A stretch of DNA of 51,448 nt from Myxococcota bacterium (GTDB lineage Bacteria > Myxococcota_A > UBA9160 > PR03): contig JANQRO010000187.1 of NCBI GenBank assembly GCA_028284525.1, positions 1 through 51,448 on the forward strand. The letters are read 5' to 3'. The translations under genes were made by a program, and so were the position numbers. Within the stretch, counting starts at the first letter, position 1. Every line of letters begins with the position of its first letter. The notes below the pieces were generated by a model. That model saw nothing but the letters and a program-made list of their open reading frames with translations, was not told the origin of the DNA and ran no database searches. Shown piece by piece: positions 1 to 7,970 of the stretch.

Positions 1-1379
1 GGCGGGGTGACCTTCTCGATCCACGGACGCAGGGCGCCTTCGTAGCCGACCTCGCGCTGCCGTTCGGCCACCTGCGCGCCCAGACGTTCGATCCTAGCCG
101 GGTCGCGGAGCGGACGCGCCCGCACCCACTCGGCGGCTCGGCCGACGACCTCCGAGGTCTCCGAGCGCACCGCTTCGGGGAGCGCCTCCCCCGCGTGTCC
201 GGCGTCACCCAGCCCGAGGAAGGCTTCCGCCACGTGCTCCGCGACGAAACCCCCGTGCTGACGGGAGGCGACGATGTTGCCGCGCCCCGTCGCGACGTTG
301 CCCGCCGCGAAGACGTGGGGGTGATTCTCGAGCTGGCCGACCTCGTGCTCGGAGAAGGCGTAGAGCTCGCCGCGCATCTCGATGCCCGGGATCGGCTCGG
401 GGATGCTCCCGATCGAACTCACCACCGCGGCGCCCTCGAAGTCCCAGGTCTCCTCCATCGGTGTGAAGGTCTCGTCGTCCTCGGTGCAGCTCTGCCGCAT
501 CCGTAGCCCCACCAGCCGATCGCCTTCGAGGAGGAGCCCCTCGGGTAGCGCGCAGGTGACGAGGCGGAAGCGGTACTTCTCGATCGCCTTGCTGAGCAGG
601 CGTCGCCGCGACGCGTGCACCTTGTCGCGGCGGGCGGGGTCGGCGTCCGGCGGCATCTGTACCACCGGCATCGCCGATACCGCACCCCGGTGGAAGAGGG
701 TGCAGCCCTGGATGCCCAGCTCGGCGAGACTGGTGCCGTGGCGCTCGAGGATCTTGGGGAGGCCCCGAAGCTCGATCTCGAGCATCGTCTCGTCGACACC
801 GCGATCGGCGAGGGCCAGGCGAACGCTCTCCACCATCAGGATCTTGCACACGTCGATCGAGGCGAGACCGCCCCCCACGACCAGGGTGTTGTCGAGGATC
901 GGGTAGCGCGGGCCCTCGTACGTCGGGTCGGCGCTGTGGTTGAAGGCGACGACGAAGGGATTCTGATAGACGAGGCCCTTGCCCACCACCGCGTCGGCGC
1001 CAGCCACCGGGTAGGGGCGGTCGCGCCAGGCGCCGTTGGCGAGGAGCACCGCGTCGAAGTCCATCGCGACGAGCGTTTCGAAGGACAGGTCGCGGCCGAT
1101 CCGGGTGCAGGGGACGAAGTCGATCCGCGGGTGGTCGAGCTTGCCCACGATGGCGTCGAACTCTTTGCGGCGAAGCTTCTCGTGCCAGAGGGGCAGCCCG
1201 TCTTCGATCTTGCCGTAGGGCCGTGGGTTCTGATCGAAGACCGTGACCGCGGCGCCGCGCGTGGCGAAGCGGCTGGCAGCCTCGGCTCCCGCGGTGGCGC
1301 CCCCCACGACGGCGATGGCGCGCCCGGCGAGGTCGGAGCTGCTCGGCTCGTTGGATTGCGGGTCGTCGGACGGGCTCAA
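1..1379 (-). CDS. FAD/NAD(P)-dependent oxidoreductase, ferredoxin reductase-like (partial)
   Basis: Flavoprotein oxidoreductase of the adrenodoxin/ferredoxin-NADP reductase or glutamate-synthase-small-subunit type; the redox partner is not identifiable. The reading frame stays open to the left edge, so the C-terminus is missing (459 residues visible). An N-terminal Rossmann turn (AIAVVGGATAGAE, residues 21-33) is followed by a beta strand ending in VFDQN. A second nucleotide-binding stretch contains VVGGG, and a late GNVATGRGN segment matches the conserved FAD-side motif of this superfamily. I chose the TTG at 1379 because a GGAGG lies 4 bases upstream; no ATG or GTG lies nearby in frame, and a CTG immediately before it is less likely. 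It is divergent from the PaiB-like gene at 1542. Family confident, substrate unknown. Confidence 0.8.
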   Translation of the reverse strand, partial: MSPSDDPQSNEPSSSDLAGRAIAVVGGATAGAEAASRFATRGAAVTVFDQNPRPYGKIEDGLPLWHEKLRRKEFDAIVGKLDHPRIDFVPCTRIGRDLSFETLVAMDFDAVLLANGAWRDRPYPVAGADAVVGKGLVYQNPFVVAFNHSADPTYEGPRYPILDNTLVVGGGLASIDVCKILMVESVRLALADRGVDETMLEIELRGLPKILERHGTSLAELGIQGCTLFHRGAVSAMPVVQMPPDADPARRDKVHASRRRLLSKAIEKYRFRLVTCALPEGLLLEGDRLVGLRMRQSCTEDDETFTPMEETWDFEGAAVVSSIGSIPEPIPGIEMRGELYAFSEHEVGQLENHPHVFAAGNVATGRGNIVASRQHGGFVAEHVAEAFLGLGDAGHAGEALPEAVRSETSEVVGRAAEWVRARPLRDPARIERLGAQVAERQREVGYEGALRPWIEKVTP

Positions 1380-1526
1380 CAGGCCTCCAGGCGCGAGGAG
1401 GGGGACCGGCCCACGAGGATCGCACCTCGGGGGAGGGCCGGGCAAGCCCCCGCAGAGCCGCGCCGGACGCATCCCCCGTCGCGACGAGCCGTGTCGCGCG
1501 TGTGCCAGCGCGCTCGACGGGTGGGG

Positions 1527-1532
1527 TAGCGT
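1527..1532 (+). promoter_or_regulatory. -10-like element TAGCGT
   Basis: TAGCGT lies 9 bases before the ATG at 1542. It resembles the TAnACT-type hexamers seen before other genes of this window. No clear -35 is visible. Confidence 0.3.
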
Positions 1533-1541
1533 TGCAGCGCG

Positions 1542-3158
1542 ATGTATCTCCCCCGCTCGTTTCGCGTCACCGACCCCGACGAGATTCGCGCCTTCGTCCA
1601 CCGCCACGGCTTCGCCACCCTCGTGACCCAGAGCGACGCGGGTCCCCTGGTGTCCCACGTGCCCCTGATGCTCGACGCCGAGGCGGGGCCCCACGGCACC
1701 CTCCGGGGCCACATGGCCCGGGCCAACGATCACTGGCGCGCCTTTGCCCCGGACGCGGCACCCTCGCTCGCGATCTTTCACGGCCCCCACGCCTACATCT
1801 CGCCGGCTTGGGATGCCCTGCCGATCGTCCCCACCTGGAACTACGCCGTCGTCCACGCCACCGGTCGGCCCGCGGTGATCGACGACGAGACCCGGGTGAC
1901 CGAGCTTCTCGACCGCCTCGTCACGCGTTACGAGTCCGAGCGCGACGCGCCCTGGTCGCTGGCGCTCTCGGCGGAGATGCGCGCGACCCTGCACGCCGCC
2001 ATCGTCGCCTTCGAGATCCCCGTCGATCGCGTCGAGGCGAAGTACAAGCTCAGCCAGAACCGCGCGCCCGAAGACCAGCGGGGCGCGCTCGCGGGCCTCG
2101 CGGCGGAAGGCGGCGCCGCGGAGCTCGTGGCGCTCTGGCGCGACACCATGGAGCGCCACCCCCCCGAATCCCGCCCACCGGGGCCTCGATCTGGTTTAGC
2201 CTGGGGCCCGCGCCCCCCCAAGCGCCAGGTCGGCCCGCCGGCCGCGCGAGGAGTCTCCCCCATGGCCGAAGCCGAAGCCCTGTCCTCCGCCTACCCCGCA
2301 CCGAAGCAACGCGTCGAGGTGCACGGTCTCGAGATGGCCTACGTCGAGATCGGCACCGGCGACCCGATCGTCTTCCTCCACGGCAACCCGACCTCGTCGT
2401 ACCTGTGGCGCAACATCATGCCGCACCTCGCCGATCGCGGTCGCTGCGTGGCGCCGGATCTCATCGGGATGGGCGACTCCCAGAAGCTCCCCGAACCCGA
2501 GGTCTACGCCTACACCTACGCCCAGCATCGCCACTACCTCGACGGGTTCCTCGACGCGGTGGTTCCCGACGGCGCCGTCACCCTGGTGATTCACGACTGG
2601 GGCTCCGCGTTGGGCTTCGATTGGGCGCGCCGTCATCCCGAGCGCGTGCGCGGGATCGCCTACATGGAGGCGGTGGTCGCGCCCCTCGAGTGGTCGGATT
2701 TTCCGGAGGGCTTCGAAGAGCTGTTCCGCGGGTTCCGCTCCGCCGCGGGCGAGACGATGGTGCTCGAGCAGAACGTCTTCATCGAGCAGGTGCTCCCGTC
2801 GGCGATCCAGCGCAAGCTGAGCGACGAGGAGATGGGGGTCTACCGCGCGCCCTACACCGAGCCCGGCGAGTCGCGTCGCCCGACCCTCACCTGGCCCCGC
2901 CAGATCCCGCTCGCGGGCCAGCCCCGCGATGTCGTGGAGTCCGTGGCGGCGAACGCCGAGTTCATGCAAGGGGCGACCTTCCCCAAGCTCTTCGTGAACG
3001 CCGAGCCCGGTGCCCTCGGCACGGGGCGGCTCCGGGAGTTCTGCCGCACCTGGCCGAACCAGAGCGAGGTGACCGTGTCCGGCATCCACTTCCTCCAGGA
3101 GGACTGCCCCCACGAGATCGGGCGGGCGATCCGCGAGTGGCTGGAGGGGGTCGGCTAG
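1542..3158 (+). CDS. PaiB-like FMN-binding protein fused in frame to haloalkane dehalogenase (or two genes without a stop between)
   Basis: One uninterrupted 538-residue frame. Residues 1-about 205 match the PaiB/FMN-binding negative regulator family (split-barrel flavin protein): it begins MYLPRSFRV and contains the typical FHGPHAYISPAWD and KLSQNR segments. Residues 241-538 match haloalkane dehalogenase subfamily II (DhaA/LinB), which hydrolyses carbon-halogen bonds. All five catalytic positions are visible: Asn282 in HGNP, nucleophile Asp352 and halide-binding Trp353 in HDWG, Glu376 in YMEA, and the base His in SGIHF. The joining segment (about 206-240) is Pro/Arg/Gly-rich, like read-through intergenic DNA. 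An internal ATG at 2262 with GAGGAG 8 bases upstream would give a 298-residue dehalogenase of normal length. I suspect two translation products; a true fusion is the alternative. Confidence 0.85.
   Translation: MYLPRSFRVTDPDEIRAFVHRHGFATLVTQSDAGPLVSHVPLMLDAEAGPHGTLRGHMARANDHWRAFAPDAAPSLAIFHGPHAYISPAWDALPIVPTWNYAVVHATGRPAVIDDETRVTELLDRLVTRYESERDAPWSLALSAEMRATLHAAIVAFEIPVDRVEAKYKLSQNRAPEDQRGALAGLAAEGGAAELVALWRDTMERHPPESRPPGPRSGLAWGPRPPKRQVGPPAARGVSPMAEAEALSSAYPAPKQRVEVHGLEMAYVEIGTGDPIVFLHGNPTSSYLWRNIMPHLADRGRCVAPDLIGMGDSQKLPEPEVYAYTYAQHRHYLDGFLDAVVPDGAVTLVIHDWGSALGFDWARRHPERVRGIAYMEAVVAPLEWSDFPEGFEELFRGFRSAAGETMVLEQNVFIEQVLPSAIQRKLSDEEMGVYRAPYTEPGESRRPTLTWPRQIPLAGQPRDVVESVAANAEFMQGATFPKLFVNAEPGALGTGRLREFCRTWPNQSEVTVSGIHFLQEDCPHEIGRAIREWLEGVG
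2248..2264 (+). promoter_or_regulatory. Internal ribosome binding site and ATG for the dehalogenase part
   Basis: GAGGAG at 2248-2253, an 8-base pyrimidine spacer and ATG at 2262 lie exactly where the DhaA-like domain begins. A weak -10-like TAGCCT at 2197-2202 lies upstream. Together they support independent expression of the dehalogenase half. Confidence 0.5.
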
Positions 3159-3284
3159 GCCGATCGGCGACTCCGGCCGCGCTCGCCCTCCGTTCCCGCG
3201 CGCGGGGTGGTTGACACCGCCCGCGCAGCGCACAGGTTGGAGGGAGAGCGCGGCGGGCGTCCGCGGCGCGGGAGGGAGCGCGAG

Positions 3285-3980
3285 ATGGCGGAAGAGATCG
3301 TCAACCTCGGACTCGATCTGGACGAGCGCTCGGGACGCCGCTCCGTGCGAGTCAAGGTGAACGACCTCCACGGGTACACCCGCGACGGAGTGCCGACGGT
3401 GTCGATCGTCTGCGACGACGTCCGCGCCTTCGACCGCGAGGTGGAGCGTCTCCACGAAGAGCTCGACACGGTGGCGCGCGCGGGTCGCGAGGCGCTCACC
3501 GGCGAGGCGAGCGCGGCGCCGGCTGCCCGTCCACCGGACTCCCCACCGGAGGGTGGCAAGAGCCAGCTCGACGCGAATCTCCGCGTCGCCGACGCGATGA
3601 CGCGAGACGTCCAGACCGTCGATCGCAACGACCGCATCTCGGTGGCCGATGAGCTGATGCGCGCCGGTCGTTTCCGGCACGTCGTGGTCCTGGAGGACGA
3701 CGGACGGGTCGCCGGGGTGGTGAGCCATCGCGACATCGTGTTCGGCGCCGTGGCGTGGACCCTCGGCCAGGGACGCGCCGCCCACGACAAGGCCCTCGAC
3801 GCCTATCCCGTGAAGGAGGTGATGTCCACGGATGTCGCCACCGTCGACCCCGGGGCGCCGCTGCGGGAGGCCGCGACGCTGATGGCCGAGCGCAAGCTCG
3901 GCTGTCTGCCGGTGGTCGAGGGCGAGACGCTGGTGGGGATCCTCACCGAGGGAGACTTCCTCTACCTCTTGGCGGGCTGA
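3285..3980 (+). CDS. CBS-domain-pair protein
   Basis: A 231-residue protein with two C-terminal CBS motifs, usually adenosine-nucleotide sensors; the regulated partner is unknown. The first CBS begins near VADAMTRDVQTVD and includes AGVVSHRDIVFG; the second begins VKEVMSTDVATVD and ends GILTEGDFLYLL. The N-terminal about 75 residues (RSVRVKVNDLHGY, then an acidic helix) match no family I know and may be the effector part. I chose ATG 3285 because MAEEIV is preceded by GGGAGGG; the frame is open further upstream to 3207. The 3' end overlaps the convergent oxidoreductase gene by 19 bases. A second CBS-pair protein lies at 48549-49001. Confidence 0.85.
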   Translation: MAEEIVNLGLDLDERSGRRSVRVKVNDLHGYTRDGVPTVSIVCDDVRAFDREVERLHEELDTVARAGREALTGEASAAPAARPPDSPPEGGKSQLDANLRVADAMTRDVQTVDRNDRISVADELMRAGRFRHVVVLEDDGRVAGVVSHRDIVFGAVAWTLGQGRAAHDKALDAYPVKEVMSTDVATVDPGAPLREAATLMAERKLGCLPVVEGETLVGILTEGDFLYLLAG

Positions 3981-5119
3981 GCGGGCGCTTGGCGCATCCC
4001 GAGCTTGGTCACGACGCGCTCGCGCTTGCCGAGCCACCAGCCGAACTGCGGCTTCCAGCGGCCAAAGTCGTCGTCGAGGCCGAGCTCGCGGGCGACCCGG
4101 AGCGGCCAGTTGGGCTCCGCCAGCAGCTCCCGCGCCAGCGCGACCGCGTCGGCCTGCCCGCTGCGGATGATCTCGTCGGCCTGGGCGGCGTCCCAGATGA
4201 AGCCCACGGCCATCGTCGCGATCCCGGCCTCGCGCCGCACCCGCGCCGCCCGGGGCACCATGAAGCCCGGGCCCAGCGGCATGCGCGGTCGGTGGGGGCC
4301 GCCGATCCCCCCGCTCGAGCAGTCGATCAGGTCGACACCGCGCTCGCCGAGCCGCCGGGCCAGCTCCACCGACTCGTCGAGGGTCCAGCCCTCGTCCACC
4401 CAGTCGGTGAGGGAGAGCCGAAAGAAGAGCGCGAGCCGCTCGGGCCAGACTTCGCGGAGGGCGTCGGCGAGCTCGAGGGCAAAGCGGATGCGCCCCTCGA
4501 AGTCGCCGCCGTAGCCGTCGCGGCGCTCGTTGGCGAGGGGCGAGTAGAACTGGTGCGCCAGAAACCCGTGGGCCGCGTAGACCTCGATCACCTCGAGCCC
4601 CGCCGCCTCGGCGCGCCGCGCCGCGTCGCGAAACGCCGCGAGCACGGCGGCGATGTCCTCGGTGTGCATCGGCGTCGGGGCGGGCCACACCTCGCCGTAG
4701 GGCAACGCGCTCGGCGCGATGGCCTCCCACGGCGCTTCGCCGCGCAGCGCGACATCCTCGTCGTCGACGGGCGTCTCGCCGTGCCAGGGCCGGCGCTCGC
4801 TGGCCTTGCGCCCGGCGTGGGCGAGCTGCACCCCCGGCACCGCGCCCTGCTCGGCGACGAAGCGCGCCACCCGCGCCAGGGGCTCGATCTGCGTGTCGCT
4901 CCACAGCCCGAGGTCGCCGTGGGTGCGCCGTCCGCGCGCCTCGACCGCCGTCGCCTCGGTGAAGACCAACCCCGCGCCCCCGAGCGCGAAGCGCCCCAGG
5001 TGCACCAGGTGCCAGTCGTTGGCCACGCCCTCCTCGGCGATGTACTGGCTCATCGGCGAGACGACCACCCGGTTGGGAATCGTCACGCCGCGGATCACGA
5101 GGGGGTCGAAGAGGTGCAT
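3962..5119 (-). CDS. NADH:flavin oxidoreductase, old yellow enzyme family (YqjM/XenA-like)
   Basis: An FMN-dependent ene-reductase-type TIM barrel of 385 residues, expected to reduce activated C=C bonds or nitro groups with NAD(P)H. Visible family features are RGVTIPNRVVVSPMSQY at the N-terminus, the substrate-binding His pair in YAAHGFLAHQF, SPLANERRDGYGG, and C-terminal VALARELLAEPNWP. The position usually held by the redox-tuning cysteine of thermostable OYEs (PMCxY) is Ser24. The start is ATG 5119, where MHLFDPL matches the family. No Shine-Dalgarno is visible; TACTCC lies 7 bases upstream, compatible with a leaderless message. It is probably co-transcribed with the SnoaL-like and CoA-transferase genes upstream. 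Confidence 0.9.
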   Translation of the reverse strand: MHLFDPLVIRGVTIPNRVVVSPMSQYIAEEGVANDWHLVHLGRFALGGAGLVFTEATAVEARGRRTHGDLGLWSDTQIEPLARVARFVAEQGAVPGVQLAHAGRKASERRPWHGETPVDDEDVALRGEAPWEAIAPSALPYGEVWPAPTPMHTEDIAAVLAAFRDAARRAEAAGLEVIEVYAAHGFLAHQFYSPLANERRDGYGGDFEGRIRFALELADALREVWPERLALFFRLSLTDWVDEGWTLDESVELARRLGERGVDLIDCSSGGIGGPHRPRMPLGPGFMVPRAARVRREAGIATMAVGFIWDAAQADEIIRSGQADAVALARELLAEPNWPLRVARELGLDDDFGRWKPQFGWWLGKRERVVTKLGMRQAPAQPAKR

Positions 5120-5187
5120 CGGGAGAGGAGTAGCACGCCCCCCGACCAGCCAACGCGCCGGGCGGCCACGCCGACCCGGCCCGCCGA

Positions 5188-5586
5188 CTAGAGCGCGCCG
5201 ATCTGTTGCAGGGCGCCGCGGGCGTCCCAGTAGTCGGTCTGGCGGCTGATCTTCCCGTCGCGAAGGGCGAGCACACTCACCCCGCGGACGACGAAGCGGC
5301 GATTCGACACGTCGAAGCCGAGAAAGGTCCGCCCGTCGCCCCACTCGGCCGTCCACTCCCACTCGACGGCGCCGCCGGTCGGGCCCCCGCGAAAGCGCAG
5401 GAACGCAAGACGCGTGACGCCCGTGAAGAAGAAGGTGGCAAACGCTTCGCGCAGCCCGTCCCGACCCTCGACCCGTTCGCCAAAGATCGGATCCTCGAAC
5501 ACGACATCCTCGGTGTAGTGGCTCATCGCCGCGTCGAGGTCGCCGCGGGTGTAGGTGTCGAGCCAGCGTCGCAGGGTCTCCTCCAC
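5188..5586 (-). CDS. SnoaL-like / NTF2-fold protein
   Basis: A 132-residue single-domain alpha+beta cone protein of the nuclear transport factor 2-like superfamily. The N-terminal pattern (TLRRWLDTYTRGDLDAAMSH, then DVVFEDPI) and the C-terminal RDGKISRQTDYWD are typical of SnoaL-like polyketide cyclases and limonene-epoxide-hydrolase relatives. Substrate cannot be assigned. The GTG start at 5586 has a GGAGGGGGA 3-11 bases upstream. It begins 17 bases after the CoA-transferase stop, so the two are one transcriptional unit with the OYE gene next. Confidence 0.8.
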   Translation of the reverse strand: MEETLRRWLDTYTRGDLDAAMSHYTEDVVFEDPIFGERVEGRDGLREAFATFFFTGVTRLAFLRFRGGPTGGAVEWEWTAEWGDGRTFLGFDVSNRRFVVRGVSVLALRDGKISRQTDYWDARGALQQIGAL

Positions 5587-5603
5587 GGCTCCCCCTCCGG
5601 CCC

Positions 5604-6785
5604 CTACCGGACGACCCCGTCCCGGTGGAGCGCGGCGATCGCGTCGGCGTCGAGTCCGAGCTCGCCCAGCACCTCGTCGGTGTGCTCGCCCCAGCTGGGC
5701 GCGTGGCTGCGCAGCCCGGTGGGGGTGGCGCTGTACCGCGCCGGGGGGCGGGCCGTGACGGTGCGGCCGGCCACCGGGTGCTCCGACTCGACCAGGATGC
5801 CCAGATGCTGGACCTGGGGATCGACGAGGGTCTCCTCGCGACTCAGCACCGGGGCGGACGGCACGTCGGCACTGCGCAGCGCGGCGAGGGCGTCCTCGGT
5901 GTCGAAGCCGGCGAGCGCCTCGCCGAACAGCGCCCGCATCTCGAGGGAGTGCTTCAGACGGCCGTCGCGCGTGGCGAAACGCGGATCGTCGGCCACGTCG
6001 GGGCGCCCCAGGGCCCGCGCCGCCGCCTGGAACTGGCGGTAGCTCACCCAGACGGCACAGAGCTGTCCATCTCGCGTGTCGTAGGGCGCGTACCAGACGC
6101 TGTAGGTCGGCACGGGCTCTTCGTCGGGCATCGCTTCGTTCCAGTACACATCGGGCCACATCCACGCGAGCAGCGCTTCGATCATGCTGATCTCGACGTG
6201 TTGCCCCCCGGCGCCGCGACCCCGGCCGATCAGCGCGCCCAGGGTGGCGTTGGCGGCGGTCATCGCCGTGATCTTGTCGGCGAGCACGCTCTTCACGAGG
6301 TCGCCACCCTGGGCGTGGGCCATCCCGGCGACGCTCTGCACGATCGGGTCGTAGACCGGCTGGCCCGCGTAGGGCCCCGTCGGGCCAAAGCCCGAGATCG
6401 ACACGTAGACCAGCTCGGGGTTCACCGCCGAGAGCGCTTCGTATCCGATCCCGAGACGCTCGGCGACGCCGGGTCGGAAGTTCTGGAGAAAGACGTCCGC
6501 GTCCGCCACCAGCTGCTTCACCAGGTCGACGCCGCGCGGGTCTCGCAGGTTGAGGGTGATGCCCCGCTTGTTGCGGTTCATCGCCACCCACATCCCCGAC
6601 TGATCGCCCGCCACGGGACCGGTGAGCCGCATCGAATCGGGCCCGTCCACCCGCTCGATCAGGATCACGTCGGCGCCCAGGTCGGCCATCATCGTGCCGG
6701 CCCAGGGCCCGGCGAGGACGCCCGAGGCGTCCACCACCTTGATCCCGGTCATGGGCCCGTGCTCGAACTCGGTCTCTCCGCTCAT
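5604..6785 (-). CDS. CaiB/BaiF family (family III) CoA-transferase
   Basis: A 393-residue acyl-CoA:carboxylate CoA-transferase. The N-terminal MTGIKVVDASGVLAGPWAG and ADLGADVILIER are family hallmarks. Asp146 in QPVYDPIVQ is at the position of the catalytic aspartate (Asp169 in formyl-CoA transferase). RNKRGITLNLRD and GFGPTGPYA are also diagnostic. The substrate acid is not predictable. ATG 6785 is preceded by GAGGAG 4 bases upstream; the frame is open to 6848 but lacks a good site there. A -10-like TAGAAT lies 53 bases upstream at 6838-6843. The neighbouring SnoaL-like and OYE genes suggest a small activation-and-reduction pathway. Confidence 0.92.
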   Translation of the reverse strand: MSGETEFEHGPMTGIKVVDASGVLAGPWAGTMMADLGADVILIERVDGPDSMRLTGPVAGDQSGMWVAMNRNKRGITLNLRDPRGVDLVKQLVADADVFLQNFRPGVAERLGIGYEALSAVNPELVYVSISGFGPTGPYAGQPVYDPIVQSVAGMAHAQGGDLVKSVLADKITAMTAANATLGALIGRGRGAGGQHVEISMIEALLAWMWPDVYWNEAMPDEEPVPTYSVWYAPYDTRDGQLCAVWVSYRQFQAAARALGRPDVADDPRFATRDGRLKHSLEMRALFGEALAGFDTEDALAALRSADVPSAPVLSREETLVDPQVQHLGILVESEHPVAGRTVTARPPARYSATPTGLRSHAPSWGEHTDEVLGELGLDADAIAALHRDGVVR

Positions 6786-6837
6786 GCGCTCCTCACCCGC
6801 TCGCTGGCCCGCGCCCCCTCCCGACCCCGGACGCGCC

Positions 6838-6843
6838 ATTCTA
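6838..6843 (-). promoter_or_regulatory. -10-like element TAGAAT for the CoA-transferase unit
   Basis: Read on the minus strand, TAGAAT lies 53 bases before the CoA-transferase ATG. It is divergent to the TAGACT serving the tRNA. No convincing -35. Confidence 0.4.
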
Positions 6844-6872
6844 CGCAAAGCCGGCCCGGCGCCGCCGTGCCC

Positions 6873-6878
6873 TAGACT
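6873..6878 (+). promoter_or_regulatory. -10-like element TAGACT for the tRNA
   Basis: TAGACT ends 13 bases before the mature tRNA 5' end, giving a very short 5' leader. The same hexamer recurs at 21445. Confidence 0.5.
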
Positions 6879-6891
6879 CCGCGGGGTCTGC

Positions 6892-6964
6892 GGGCCCTTA
6901 GCTCAGTGGTTAGAGCAACCGGCTCATAACCGGATGGTCCCTGGTTCGAGTCCAGGAGGGCCCA
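6892..6964 (+). tRNA. tRNA with CAU anticodon, probably tRNA-Ile2 (lysidine type)
   Basis: A 73-nt cloverleaf without encoded CCA. The acceptor stem GGGCCCT pairs with AGGGCCC, the D arm is GCTC/GAGC, the anticodon loop is CTCATAA and the T arm is CCTGG-TTCGAGT-CCAGG. The CTTAGCTCAGTGGTTAGAGC start, TGGTC variable region and GG/CC-rich acceptor resemble E. coli ileX more than elongator tRNA-Met. The CAU anticodon would therefore be modified to lysidine by TilS to read AUA. Position 27-43 appears to be an A-A mismatch. Elongator Met is the alternative. Confidence 0.9.
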
Positions 6965-6974
6965 CGTTCAACGC

Positions 6975-6993
6975 CCGGATTGATCCGGTTTGT
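6975..6993 (+). terminator. Possible terminator after the tRNA
   Basis: CCGGAT and ATCCGG form a short perfect stem across TG, followed by TTTGT, 10 bases after the tRNA end. The stem is short, so this is tentative. Confidence 0.35.
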
Positions 6994-7172
6994 CACGCGA
7001 ACCCGCGTCGCCACGCGGTGCTCCGTTGCCGCAACAATTCGAGCAGCGTGTTGTCGGCGAAGCGCGTGTCGCAGCGGATCGCTTCGACGGGCCGTCGACG
7101 GGGCCGCCGGTTCGCACCTCCCAGCCTTCTTGAGGCGCCCTCCGTAGCCGTGCCGAGCGGGAGCTGCCCCGT

Positions 7173-7802
7173 TCAGCTCCCTGCGCTCGGTCGTGCGCTC
7201 ACCGCCGCGTGCCAGCGCGCGACGTTCTTGCAGCCCTCGGGGATCCCCATGCCAATCGCGTTGCCGAAGTCGACCGCACACTGAGCGGTGATGTCCGCGG
7301 CGGTGTACCGATCGGAACCGAGGTACTCCGACTCGCCAAGCCGCCTGTCGAGCTCCTCGTAGAACCAGGCGGCGCGCCTCTTGCCGCGCTCCACGAGACC
7401 CGGGATGAGGTCCAGACTCGTCGGGCCCGGCAGGCCGCGTCCCTCGAGCGCCTCGGTCTGATTGCGAAAGAACTCGCCGATCGCACCGATACCATTCTGC
7501 TCCGAGAAGCGTTCCCACGCCTCGATCTCGGCGGCCTCCAGCGGGTCCTTGCCCATGAGGTTCGGCTCCGGGTGCTGCGATTCGACGTAGCGCATGATCG
7601 CTGGCGCTTCGCGAATCACGCTGCCGTCGTCGAGCTCGAGCGCGGGGACCGTGCCCCACGGGTTGATTTTGAGGTAGTCCCCCGCGTTCGTCTCACCGCT
7701 CAGGATGTCGTGCTCGACCTTCTCGCAATCGATCCCTTTCTCGGCGAGAAAGATCCGAGCGCGGCGCGGATTCGGTGCCATCTGACAATCGTGTAGCTTC
7801 AT
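7173..7802 (-). CDS. Glutathione S-transferase
   Basis: A 209-residue two-domain cytosolic GST. The N-terminal thioredoxin-like half contains MAPNPRRARIFLAEKGI and NPWGTVPALELDDG with the cis-proline, then IREAPAIMRYVE, which carries the usual acidic glutathione-binding residue. The all-helical C-terminal half includes ERGKRRAAWFYEELDRRLG and YTAADITAQCAVDF. It likely conjugates or isomerises electrophiles with glutathione. The ATG at 7802 has GAGGA 6 bases upstream. It stands alone, 168 bases downstream of the large minus-strand operon. Sequence just downstream (6994-7172) shows no convincing gene. Confidence 0.9.
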   Translation of the reverse strand: MKLHDCQMAPNPRRARIFLAEKGIDCEKVEHDILSGETNAGDYLKINPWGTVPALELDDGSVIREAPAIMRYVESQHPEPNLMGKDPLEAAEIEAWERFSEQNGIGAIGEFFRNQTEALEGRGLPGPTSLDLIPGLVERGKRRAAWFYEELDRRLGESEYLGSDRYTAADITAQCAVDFGNAIGMGIPEGCKNVARWHAAVSARPSAGS

Positions 7803-7970
7803 CGAGTTCCTCTGTTGGCAGGTCCTTCACCGCGGCGACGTCACCGCCATGAGTGGCTGCATTTCCGCCTCCGCCGGCATGTTCTCTCAGGTCGGAAGCG
7901 CGGGGTGGAGGGTATCCCACCGTTGGGCGCTCGAAGTCCAGATCTCGGCGACCGGCGGGACACCGCTCGC

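Noticed and set aside
3211-3216. Perfect TTGACA as a promoter for the CBS gene
   Set aside because: No acceptable -10 16-18 bases downstream (AGGTTG only), and it may be chance.
2196-5276. Very long antisense open frame (over 1000 codons)
   Set aside because: Arg/Gly/Pro/His-rich product, antisense to well-recognised dehalogenase and CBS genes; a by-product of GC-rich codon use.
6892-7172. tRNA as an integration site of a mobile island
   Set aside because: No integrase, no repeat of the tRNA 3' end found by eye in the window, and neighbouring composition is similar.
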